Of a stretch of 40,521 nt of DNA, positions 16,745 to 24,448 are shown piece after piece. The stretch lies in the NCBI GenBank assembly GCA_031261965.1, contig JAISIP010000045.1, positions 1-40,521 on the forward strand, read 5' to 3'. This stretch comes from Victivallales bacterium. GTDB lineage: Bacteria > Verrucomicrobiota > Lentisphaeria > Victivallales > Victivallaceae. Every line of letters starts with the position of its first letter. Position 1 is the stretch's first letter. The position numbers and the translations under genes were made by a program. The notes under the pieces were generated by a model that was given only the letters and a program-made list of their open reading frames with translations, had not been told where the DNA came from and did no database searches.

Positions 16745-17614
16745 TTATTTTGAGTGTGAAACGATTTCGCCGGGGAGTGTCGCGCAATTATCGGAAAGAC
16801 TGCGTCCGGGGTAGATTGAGGTGTGAATCCCGGTATGAACGTTTTCTCCGATTATTGCGCCGAACTTACGCCGCCCGGTATCGACAAATGCTTGATTTTC
16901 CAGCCAGCGGTGGTTTCGCCCGTCGTGCCGTAAATTTGAGACGATTGTTCCCGCACCGAAGTTGACTCCGTCGGAAATGACCGAGTCCCCGGCGTAACTT
17001 AGGTGACCGACACACACCTTTTTGCCGATCAGCGAATTTTTGATCTCCACAGCCTGGCCGATATGGCAGTTGTCGCCGATGGAGGTGTTGCCGCGGATAT
17101 AACAATTCGGACCGATTTTGCAATTTTCGCCGATGACGACATTGCCCTCGATATAGACTCCGGGTAAAATTACGCTGTTGCGACCGAGTTGGACGAACCC
17201 GTCCAGCGTCGCCCCGGTGCGGACTGTCCCCTCAAGGCGATTCGCAACGAGTTTGCCGACGAGTTGTTCGTTGAGTGCGAGCAAATCCCAGGGGTGGCGA
17301 ATGCGAAAAGAGTCCGGGTCGATCGCAATTACCGTCGGCGCGCCGGAAACTCCGGCGAGGGTAAGCTGCATAACGTTCGCTCCGTCGGAGGAGTCGCGTA
17401 CAACGCAGTTGCCGGAACTTAGCGCGATAAGTTTTGCGAACTCCAAGGTCGGCAGAAAGTCGGCGCGGATACTTAATGTTCGATCGGCGGGGACTTCAGG
17501 GATTCGGCTTAAGATCAGCTCGCTGATTTGCCGACCGGCTACTTTTATCGACCCGACTTCGCGGGTAATCGGCCAAAGACCGGGAACTTTTACCGGGACG
17601 ATCTCAACTGGCAT
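16745..17614 (-). CDS. GlmU-like left-handed beta-helix sugar acetyl/nucleotidyl-transferase
   Basis: The 289-residue protein has an N-terminal part of about 110 residues that resembles the short sugar-nucleotidyltransferase-like domain seen in Bacteroidetes-type GlmU homologues (PGLWPITREVGSIKVAGR, HPWDLLALNEQL). A hexapeptide beta-helix follows from about 125 to 285. The segment VGHLSYAGDSVISDGVNFGA is close to the acetyltransferase site of GlmU, and its His matches the catalytic one. The classic GGxGTRM pyrophosphorylase motif is absent, so uridylyl transfer is doubtful. It may supply acetylated sugar phosphates for cell-wall precursors. Start: GGAGG eight bases before ATG, with a promoter at 17650-17678. 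Confidence 0.7.
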   Translation of the reverse strand: MPVEIVPVKVPGLWPITREVGSIKVAGRQISELILSRIPEVPADRTLSIRADFLPTLEFAKLIALSSGNCVVRDSSDGANVMQLTLAGVSGAPTVIAIDPDSFRIRHPWDLLALNEQLVGKLVANRLEGTVRTGATLDGFVQLGRNSVILPGVYIEGNVVIGENCKIGPNCYIRGNTSIGDNCHIGQAVEIKNSLIGKKVCVGHLSYAGDSVISDGVNFGAGTIVSNLRHDGRNHRWLENQAFVDTGRRKFGAIIGENVHTGIHTSIYPGRSLSDNCATLPGEIVSHSK

Positions 17615-17649
17615 GGGGCAACCTCCGCCTGATTATTTACCTTTTTGAC

Positions 17650-17678
17650 AATATATCATCAAAAGGGGTGCAGTGCAA
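17650..17678 (-). promoter_or_regulatory. Promoter of the GlmU-like/ilvN pair
   Basis: Minus-strand TTGCAC (17678-17673) and TATATT (17655-17650) are spaced by 17 bases, about 35 bases before the start codon, with a strong GGAGG ribosome site following. Confidence 0.65.
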
Positions 17679-17699
17679 CTTTTTTTATAGCTTCGGCGA

Positions 17700-18608
17700 T
17701 CATTTCCACTCCGACAAATTCAGCTTGTTTACGAGTTTTAGCCGGAGATTTTGATCCATAACCGAGAAGAAATACAGCCCGGTCGCGGCACTGATTCGAT
17801 TGACGGAGACGGCGAAAGAGGAGAGATCGCGGTCGCCTGCGTCACGGTTCGGCAGGATAAAGCCGATCATAGCGGGCTCTTTCGTCTTGGGTGCGTACAA
17901 TACTTTGTAGTAAGCTTGCGGTACGGCAACGCGGTTTTGTCCGATAAATTGGGGTGTGCCCACAAAAATCGGGCCGGTAACGACTTGCAATTCGCCTTTG
18001 GCGAGAGCCCAGTCGCGAACTTTCGATTCCAATTCGCGCCAGATCCCCCGGTTGAAATCGGGGGTTTGCGGCGACATGTTGGAAAAGTAAAAACTCTCCG
18101 ACATCGACCTTGGCGACCACGCCAGATCGGCGGCGGGCGCCAAATGACCGCGGTCAAAACCGCTTTTTCGGTAATCTTCCTGCTGGGCTGAACCAGTTGA
18201 GATGTAAGGATCCACCCTGAAGTCGTCGGTGCGTTTTTCCGACTTGTTGCGGACTTCTTCCGCCGTGATTCGGTAAGTGACCCAGAGCGGTTGCTCATAT
18301 CTTTCGGAGTACCCCAGCGCGTAGCCGTGACGGTCGATCACCACGTCGGCCATGGCGGGTACGCCCAATTTTAAATTGTCGTAGGGCGAGTTCTCGGCGT
18401 CGGCGTAAGAGGTGATCAAAATCGGGCGATCGGGGGTTTTGAGCAGTCGGTCTTTGGTGAAATAAAACCAGGCGCGACCTTGCTGATAAAACGGGATGAA
18501 GTCGGCGTATTTTTCGCCGATTTCGAGGATGCCTACGCCGCCGACTCCGAGGATAAGGAGCAGTGAAACGAAGAGTTTTGATAAAGGAGAACGTTTTTTC
18601 TTTGCCAT
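17700..18608 (-). CDS. Membrane-anchored or secreted DNA/RNA non-specific endonuclease
   Basis: The 302-residue protein starts with a basic stretch and one hydrophobic helix (LFVSLLLILGVGGVGIL, residues 9-25), a signal anchor or signal peptide. The catalytic domain belongs to the beta-beta-alpha-Me NUC1/Serratia nuclease family: FDRGHLAPAAD holds the DRGH motif with the catalytic His, and FYFSNMSPQTPDFNRGIW holds the Mg-binding Asn. It should degrade DNA and RNA outside the cytoplasm, perhaps for nutrient recovery. No inhibitor gene is seen next to it. Repeat copy 5 lies 8 bases upstream of its start codon, so its promoter may sit in or beyond that element. Confidence 0.9.
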   Translation of the reverse strand: MAKKKRSPLSKLFVSLLLILGVGGVGILEIGEKYADFIPFYQQGRAWFYFTKDRLLKTPDRPILITSYADAENSPYDNLKLGVPAMADVVIDRHGYALGYSERYEQPLWVTYRITAEEVRNKSEKRTDDFRVDPYISTGSAQQEDYRKSGFDRGHLAPAADLAWSPRSMSESFYFSNMSPQTPDFNRGIWRELESKVRDWALAKGELQVVTGPIFVGTPQFIGQNRVAVPQAYYKVLYAPKTKEPAMIGFILPNRDAGDRDLSSFAVSVNRISAATGLYFFSVMDQNLRLKLVNKLNLSEWK

Positions 18609-18616
18609 AATTATGA

Positions 18617-18691
18617 GTGCCTCTAAAAACCGAAAACTCGGTTAAAAATCGCACTTTCAAATTGCGAATATGTCGATCTTTAGAGATACCC
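18617..18691 (-). repeat. Dispersed TIR element, copy 5
   Basis: A 75-bp copy with ends GTGCCTCTAAAAACC and CTTTAGAGATACCC and core CGCACTTTCAAATTGCGAAT in minus orientation. It separates the endonuclease gene from the hepT stop codon. Confidence 0.75.
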
Positions 18692-18698
18692 TATAGAT

Positions 18699-19034
18699 TT
18701 AGAGTTCAGATCGAAGTTGGACAAGGCGCTGATACAGGGGTTCAATATCTTTTACTATAGTTTCCCAAATGATTTCTTCCTCGGTTTTGACGTAATCATG
18801 TGCTACGGTATTGCGCATATTTTTGATCTGTCGCCATGGAATATCAGGATACTTCTGTTTGAGTGCATCTGAAATGGACGCTGCGTCTTCGCCAAGCATG
18901 ATGAATGCAAATTTTACGGCATACTGTTTTTCTATCGATGCGGCATATTCAGTTTCGGAGAGATTTGCCACAAATGTCAGGAGGGCATTGGCATTTTCGA
19001 TCATATGCTCAATGCGTTGTAGATCGCTTAGCAT
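18699..19034 (-). CDS. hepT: HEPN-domain RNase toxin HepT
   Basis: The 111-residue all-helical protein is a DUF86/HepT toxin. The RNase motif RX4HXY is present exactly as R74-NTVA-H79-D-Y81. In studied pairs, HepT cuts RNA, and the MntA partner blocks it by adding AMP units to the motif tyrosine, which is kept here. Its start overlaps the end of mntA by 7 bases, and both are in the usual MntA-then-HepT order. The pair lies between two copies of the dispersed TIR element, with a restriction locus beyond, so it is probably a defence or addiction module. Confidence 0.9.
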   Translation of the reverse strand: MLSDLQRIEHMIENANALLTFVANLSETEYAASIEKQYAVKFAFIMLGEDAASISDALKQKYPDIPWRQIKNMRNTVAHDYVKTEEEIIWETIVKDIEPLYQRLVQLRSEL

Positions 19035-19327
19035 ATTTTTAACATCTCTTTTTGAACATTACAGCTGAATTCATCGTTTTTTTGAAGCCGTCTTAACGAA
19101 ACAACATCAACTTGACAACCTAAAAGATCCGACAAATCAAGCTCCAAGCCGGCATGGTCAAAGAGCGTCGTATGCTCTTTGAATTCGGCGAGGAAATCGA
19201 CATCGCTATCGGGGGTTTCCTCTTTGCGGACGCAGGAGCCGAACACATACATCCTTTTGGCGTTGTGTTTTTTCGCGATACGATGGATTTCGGTTTTTAG
19301 GCTCTGAATTCTTTCAAGCCGGCACAT
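19028..19327 (-). CDS. mntA: MNT-domain nucleotidyltransferase antitoxin MntA
   Basis: The 99-residue protein is a minimal nucleotidyltransferase. The signature FGSCVRKEETPDSDVDFL gives G30-S31 and the metal-binding Asp pair D42/D44. The usual Gly after Arg in GSxxRG is replaced by Lys. It should AMPylate the HepT tyrosine and so neutralise the toxin. GGAG before the ATG supports the start. Full-length repeat copy 6 ends upstream, 23 bases before the start codon. The family call is firm; enzyme activity is inferred from retained residues. Confidence 0.9.
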   Translation of the reverse strand: MCRLERIQSLKTEIHRIAKKHNAKRMYVFGSCVRKEETPDSDVDFLAEFKEHTTLFDHAGLELDLSDLLGCQVDVVSLRRLQKNDEFSCNVQKEMLKIC

Positions 19328-19350
19328 TTCAGTTCTCCACGTTTACTTCA

Positions 19351-19517
19351 GGGTATCTCTAAAAACTCACGTTGCGCTGAAAATTAGCAGATTCACAATT
19401 TGGATGTGTAATTTTGCAAGTATCAGGCTAACATAGAGTTAACCGAATATGTGCAATGTCGCGCATACGAATATGAGCTGCAAATTTCAGCCAAATTTCC
19501 AGTTTTTAGAGGTACCC
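19351..19517 (+). repeat. Dispersed TIR element, copy 6 (full length, 167 bp)
   Basis: This is one of two complete copies: ends GGGTATCTCTAAAAACTC and CCAGTTTTTAGAGGTACCC, core GCAGATTCACAATTTGGATG, and the central GGCTAACATAGAGTTAACC, which can form a small hairpin. By hand alignment it is about 84% identical to copy 8 in inverse orientation. TTCA stands at both flanks (19347-19350 and 19518-19521). Confidence 0.85.
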
Positions 19518-19544
19518 TTCAATATACACTGCTTTTTGCCAAAG

Positions 19545-19898
19545 TCAACACCGCTTGGTCGCCCAACGCCGAAAGCGCGTGGCGATTTGCGATTGGACAC
19601 GATAGCCCAGTGCTATGATCATGTCGAGGTTATAATGGCTGATCTCCCGCTTGACCTGACGTTTCCCTTCGGTTTGAACTAATAAGAATTTCTTATGAGT
19701 TGAAATTTGCGGCAACTCGCCGTCTCTGAGGATTCCGTCAATGTGCATACTAATGTTAGGTTGGGTAGTATCGTAGATTTTGGCGATCTGATTTTGGGTG
19801 AGCCACAAATCCTCATCGGAAAAAAGCACATTGACGTTGGTAATGCCGTTTTCGTCCTGATAAAGGACAATGTTATTCGGTGTGGTATGGTTTTTCAT
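19545..19898 (-). pseudogene. RhuM-family protein, C-terminally truncated
   Basis: The 117 residues match the N-terminal third of RhuM-type virulence-associated proteins, which are normally over 300 residues. Seen are NIVLYQDENGITNVNVLFSD, DLWLTQNQIAKIYDTTQPNI and YNLDMIIALGYRVQSQIATRF, a DNA-binding-like Bro-N/helix-turn-helix segment. The frame stops after RRWATKRC, where relatives continue with the rest of the protein. Repeat copy 6 begins 27 bases beyond the stop. The element's insertion or an associated deletion probably removed the 3' part. RhuM genes are common in defence and integrative islands, next to restriction systems as here. The remnant may still be expressed but is unlikely to be functional. 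Confidence 0.7.
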
Positions 19899-19964
19899 TA
19901 AGTTGCTATCCTATCTGATTCCGCATTCAAAATTTCTTTCGCGCCTTTCGCGGTTGTTATATGG

Positions 19965-20107
19965 AAACGGGCTCTTTGAGGCGGTCTCCCCTACACCGCC
20001 GTCCGTCGTACGGACTTCCGCGTTCCGCATTTACCCAAACGGGCTCTTTGAGGCGGTCGCCCCTACACCGCCGTCCGTCGTACGGACTCCCGCATTTAGC
20101 CAAACGG
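19965..20107. repeat. Tandem intergenic repeat (72 and 65 bp units)
   Basis: A unit starting AAACGGGCTCTTTGAGGCGG is present twice in tandem (19965 and 20037) with a third start at 20102. The second copy lacks a 7-base piece. Each unit holds two inverted repeats, GGCGGT..ACCGCC and GTCCGT-CGT-ACGGAC. GGTCGCCCCTAC-type sequences are widespread as intergenic palindromes in diverse bacteria. No gene is seen here. Confidence 0.8.
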
Positions 20108-20125
20108 GACGATGTGGACAAAAGT

Positions 20126-20167
20126 CCCCTACTACCCACTAATCACTACCCACTAATCACTAACCAC
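20126..20167. repeat. Degenerate short tandem repeat
   Basis: CCCACTAATCACTA recurs twice, followed by a decayed TAACCACTG, just after the end of the restriction-enzyme gene. Low-complexity minisatellite with no visible function. Confidence 0.6.
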
Positions 20168-20175
20168 TGCGCATC

Positions 20176-23100
20176 TCACTCCATGGCGCGGACTTTCTCT
20201 TCGATAAAGGCGATCTCTTTTTCTTCCAGACCGTATTTTTTGTAGAGCTGGCGGTCGATCTCGGGAATGGATTTCGTCCAGTCGACGTCGCTCTTCGCCG
20301 TAAAGTCCTGCAACGGCACTTTGGCCCACTTGTCTTTCGGATTGTCCTGAGTGACTTTCAATATCCCGAGCATGGTGCGGGCAAACTTTGACTTCACATA
20401 CTTGAGGCAATTTTGTGCCTCGGATTCATGATCAAACGCTCCGATTGAGATGAAAGTTCCCGTGAACCCCACCAGGGGTTCCCCCACCAGGGGTGTACTC
20501 AATACTTCGCCGATTGCTCCAGAGCCATTAGATTTAGGAATAAGTACTTTATACGTTTTTATATTTTCGTGTTTCATATCCACAAATCGTTGAGGGATAT
20601 AACGGTAAACACGTTCGTTGTCAATTACTCCGAGAGTTTTTATATCATCAGCGTTTATCGGAGATTCTGTAAAAACGGCTATTTTATCAAAACTATTGCT
20701 CCTGAACCGTCGATCTTTTCCTCCGCTACCTATGACTTTTTTATACTGAGGATATTCTTTGAAAAGAACATCTAAATTGAATTTGTTTTGTATGTACATG
20801 ATCTCGGTCAAGCTGTCTGAGAGCTTATGAGGCGCGGCTTTCTTCATAATACTTTTTAGTTCTTTAAACGAGGTAAATGTTTCTATTGAACCAAAATCTT
20901 TTTGGGTGTCACGATATGTGATAGCCACGCCCCCTTTAATGTCTGTATTGGGAAACAAAGTTTTACTGTCTTGTTCGTAGTGTTCCACCTTGATATGCGG
21001 ATCACTCAGCATTTTATCATTCCAAGATTTGGAGGTCTGTCCGGCATTGAACAGAAATCGTGCTGGAGTAATGAGGCAGACTTTATCGGACGCATGATAA
21101 GCAAAGTCAATAAAAAAATTATAAATAGGCAGCCCCGCAGTATTGTCACCTGCTGCCTCTTCCTGATACGGGGGATTACCCACTACGGCGTCGAATTTCA
21201 TATCCAAGTTACCTCCGGTTTTGGCAATTTCGGTTAAATCGCGGTGGACAAGGTGCGAATTATCGATGTCCGCAAAGTTGCCATAAACAAAATTTTTCGC
21301 GATATTGTAGATGATCTCGCTCGGCGCGAATCCGTAAATCTGATTCTCAAGAATGTGTTTGAGCCGTTTATGTTTGTCGGGGATCGATTTTTTTAGCCCG
21401 GCATAGAGCCGCTTGACGATTTCGGCGAGGAACAGCCCGGATTTGACATACAAATCGGCAAAGGTTTTATCGGGGTCGGTGAACAAGCCGGGATTCTCTT
21501 TTTCCAGCGCATCGATCATCATTTTCACCACACGCTTGGGGGTGTAGATCTGATTGGTTCTCTGCGGTGGGATTGAATTGAAAATATCCTCGGTTTGCGT
21601 TTCGTCGAAGTAGTCGGCAAGTTGCTCTTTTTTGCTCAAAAACTTCCGCACTGAATCATCAAACACCTTAGAATCGAAAAATTGGCATTCATCGCGTAAA
21701 ACACGAAATTCGTCAAGCGTAATACTCGTGACCTCTTTGAACACCTGTTCGCTAATGTGCGTATCGAAATTGGCAAGCGTGGTGTCCGGCGTGCCGTACG
21801 CCATCAAAAACGGCGGAATGGTGCGGGAGAATCCGCGCAAACGAGCGCGGACATCGTCCTCAACAGAGTCTTTCTTCTTCACCTCGCCTTTTACCAGAAT
21901 CTCTTTGGTAATTTCGCGGGTAAGTTCTTCGGTGGTTTCTTCGATTTTATGAGCCAATTCCTCTTGTAAGTCGGCGTTGATCTTATCGCGCTCATGCTCA
22001 AAACGTTCTTTGGCTTCGGCGATAGCCGATTGGTCGCTTCCGGCCTCGGCAATGGCTCTTTCGCAAACGGTTTCCGCCTCGTGTAGCTTGATATCCGTTT
22101 GTCGCTTTATAATCTCCACCTCTCGACCAAGGACGTTGGCACCTCCCTCTACAATCTGCTCAGCTTGGGCCGCGCTTACGGAGCGTTCGGATGCCAAATC
22201 TTTGGCGATCGGTAAAGTGCGGTCTCTAAAACTTTTCTTAATCGTCCCGGCGGCTTCTTCGGGAGTTTTATCGATAATTTCGGCAACTACCTCTTGCACG
22301 TCGCCGTAAATTTTCCTGCCGAAACGCGCTTTGGTCGTGCCTATGGTAATCGCCGGCGGGATAATCGGATTTCCCTCGTCGTCAAGATTTACCTCTCTGG
22401 TATCGATCGGCGAACCGATTTTATCGGGAACGCGTTTGCCGGGTTTGACCGGCTTTAACTTTTCCAATATTTCGCGGGCTTTGGCGGAGGCGAATATTCC
22501 ACCGATATTCTGAAACAGCAAGTTGGACATGAAGCCGCGCCTGACCACCTCTTGCGCTTTGATAAAGGTCGGTATGGTCAACACTTGACGGACGTCAAGC
22601 TCAACCATTTTTCCCTCCTCGTCTTCGGCGATGACCGGGAAAAAGTTGAGCAATGCGCCGATGTTCTGCTCGCGTTCCTCCGATGTGCCGCCACCCTCAG
22701 CGGTGACTCCATCGAGATTGTTGGCGAACTGGTCGTAAAGAATCAGCGTCCGCTCCGGCGCGAAATCAAAGACATAGGCGTTCTCTTTGCGCCGTTTCTC
22801 GCCTTTCACCGTGTAGCTCCACGGATTTTGAGAGCGGAACGCCGCTTGCATGTATTGACTGGGGGACTTGAGGTTGGAGAGCATGATCACCGCCGTCCAC
22901 TCCGGCACGGTTACGCCGGTGGTGAGTTGCCCGACCGAGAGGGTTATGGTTTTGGGGTGTGTTTTGATCGCGCTTTTCACCCGGTCGAACGCTCTTTGCA
23001 TGACGACCTGGTCTTCGTTCTCATTTTCTTCGCTGTCATGGGATCTGCCATCGCCGGCCGCTAAAATCACCTCATATTCGCCAAAAATCGGGTGTTCTCT

Positions 23101-24435
23101 AAGCAGTTTCTCCAGAGCCTTGGCGCTTGCCACCCGACTGAGATACCAAAATGTGTGCTTGAGTTCGTCGCGCAGCGCGGGTGTGGAAAAGGGATACTTT
23201 TCATTTGTCGTTAAGGTGTCGAGCCAGGTTTTTACCTCGTTTTTGTGTACGAATTCGCCCTTGCTGTCAGTCAGGAAAAATTCGTTGAGGTCAAAGGCGA
23301 AATCCACGTTTTCGCCATCGATTTCCGCGCCTTGGTTCACCTCATCGGTGATCATTCGACTCATTTGATAGCTGAAGAGATTTAGGCGTGGCAAATTTTC
23401 GTAAGGATTGTTAGTCTCACTGTCGTTTGGATAGCTTTCTTTGGCATCCTGCTCATCGGCGTATGTCCAGTTGTAAATTTGCTCCGCCGAGAATTTACCG
23501 CTCGCTATCGCTTTAAACGGAGTCCCCGACAAATGCAAGGTAAAATTGCGTTTGATGTTGTTAAAAGCAGTGTCGGTTTTTACCGTCTCGATTCCCTCAT
23601 GGGCTTCGTCGATCACCAGCAAATCCCATGTTAACTCTTTGACGTAGTCAAGTTTGTCGTATGCCCCTCCAAAACATTTTGCGCCTTTCAGATCCTGCAA
23701 CGAAATGAAAGTTATACAGTCATAACACTCATCGGCACTCTTTCCGCTATTGGCGTTGATAAACTCTTCGCGGGTAATAACGGCGCGATCGCTCAAGCTG
23801 TCGGCAGTGGAGACAAATTTATATTTGGTCTGCCATGCGATAAATTTCTCAAAATCATCGAACCACGAGTTGGCAATCGCCGGGCGATTGGTTACAATTA
23901 GTACGCTTCGCGCTTTCATTTGGCGTGCCAAATCGTAAGTGGTAAGAGTTTTGCCGAAGCGCGGTTTGGCGTTCCACAAAAATTCGCCGCCGGGATGATC
24001 TGACGCGTAAGTTAGTGTAAGCTCCACCGCCTTTTGTTGTTCGACGCGTAACTGATAATCCATCGCAGCATTGACTTGATCGCGTTTCTTTTTGCGGAAA
24101 TCATCGAAATCGGTATGGGATTTCTCCGGCGTTCCGTTGTAGTAAAACCACTCGGTGTTCGCCCGCTGTTCGATATGTTTGAATTTTCTCAAAAAAGCGT
24201 GAAGTTGCCGGTCGGTGAACCATTCGTTTATTCCGATGAATTTAGCCGGCTCCGACCAGAGTTTAGCCGGTGTAATTCCGGCGGTGTGGGTTTGCTGTCT
24301 GATACGCTCGTTGACATCTTTGCGTTCGGTGTAGCCGATTTTTATCCACCCGTCGTTCGGTTTGTATTCAGGAAGAATATAGGCGTAAATTTGAGGATAA
24401 ACAGTTTTGACCGTCTTGATTTGCGTATTGTTCAC
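20176..24435 (-). CDS. Single-chain restriction-modification enzyme: GIY-YIG nuclease, SF2 helicase, N6-adenine methyltransferase
   Basis: The 1419-residue protein starts at a GTG (track shows M) with GAGAGG in front. Residues 10-110 resemble a T5orf172-type GIY-YIG nuclease: IYAYIL, then WIKIGYTER and VNERIRQQ, then a Glu-bearing helix. An SF2 ATPase spans about 125-620: Walker A AKPRFGKT near 158, LLVIDEAHEG near 277, LSGTPFKA, TLSVGQLTTGVTVPEW and QAAFRSQNPW. A long charged coiled-coil region (750-880) acts as a spacer. An Eco57I-like methyltransferase follows, with YTPKRVVKMMID, motif I DLYVKSGLFLAEI near 998 and motif IV VGNPPY near 1085. The last 200 residues could be target recognition. 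The order nuclease-helicase-methylase-TRD is that of Type ISP enzymes such as LlaGI, but those carry an Mrr-like nuclease. It follows a small methylase-like gene by 13 bases. Confidence 0.85.
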   Translation of the reverse strand: MNNTQIKTVKTVYPQIYAYILPEYKPNDGWIKIGYTERKDVNERIRQQTHTAGITPAKLWSEPAKFIGINEWFTDRQLHAFLRKFKHIEQRANTEWFYYNGTPEKSHTDFDDFRKKKRDQVNAAMDYQLRVEQQKAVELTLTYASDHPGGEFLWNAKPRFGKTLTTYDLARQMKARSVLIVTNRPAIANSWFDDFEKFIAWQTKYKFVSTADSLSDRAVITREEFINANSGKSADECYDCITFISLQDLKGAKCFGGAYDKLDYVKELTWDLLVIDEAHEGIETVKTDTAFNNIKRNFTLHLSGTPFKAIASGKFSAEQIYNWTYADEQDAKESYPNDSETNNPYENLPRLNLFSYQMSRMITDEVNQGAEIDGENVDFAFDLNEFFLTDSKGEFVHKNEVKTWLDTLTTNEKYPFSTPALRDELKHTFWYLSRVASAKALEKLLREHPIFGEYEVILAAGDGRSHDSEENENEDQVVMQRAFDRVKSAIKTHPKTITLSVGQLTTGVTVPEWTAVIMLSNLKSPSQYMQAAFRSQNPWSYTVKGEKRRKENAYVFDFAPERTLILYDQFANNLDGVTAEGGGTSEEREQNIGALLNFFPVIAEDEEGKMVELDVRQVLTIPTFIKAQEVVRRGFMSNLLFQNIGGIFASAKAREILEKLKPVKPGKRVPDKIGSPIDTREVNLDDEGNPIIPPAITIGTTKARFGRKIYGDVQEVVAEIIDKTPEEAAGTIKKSFRDRTLPIAKDLASERSVSAAQAEQIVEGGANVLGREVEIIKRQTDIKLHEAETVCERAIAEAGSDQSAIAEAKERFEHERDKINADLQEELAHKIEETTEELTREITKEILVKGEVKKKDSVEDDVRARLRGFSRTIPPFLMAYGTPDTTLANFDTHISEQVFKEVTSITLDEFRVLRDECQFFDSKVFDDSVRKFLSKKEQLADYFDETQTEDIFNSIPPQRTNQIYTPKRVVKMMIDALEKENPGLFTDPDKTFADLYVKSGLFLAEIVKRLYAGLKKSIPDKHKRLKHILENQIYGFAPSEIIYNIAKNFVYGNFADIDNSHLVHRDLTEIAKTGGNLDMKFDAVVGNPPYQEEAAGDNTAGLPIYNFFIDFAYHASDKVCLITPARFLFNAGQTSKSWNDKMLSDPHIKVEHYEQDSKTLFPNTDIKGGVAITYRDTQKDFGSIETFTSFKELKSIMKKAAPHKLSDSLTEIMYIQNKFNLDVLFKEYPQYKKVIGSGGKDRRFRSNSFDKIAVFTESPINADDIKTLGVIDNERVYRYIPQRFVDMKHENIKTYKVLIPKSNGSGAIGEVLSTPLVGEPLVGFTGTFISIGAFDHESEAQNCLKYVKSKFARTMLGILKVTQDNPKDKWAKVPLQDFTAKSDVDWTKSIPEIDRQLYKKYGLEEKEIAFIEEKVRAME

Positions 24436-24448
24436 TTGCCTCTCGCTC

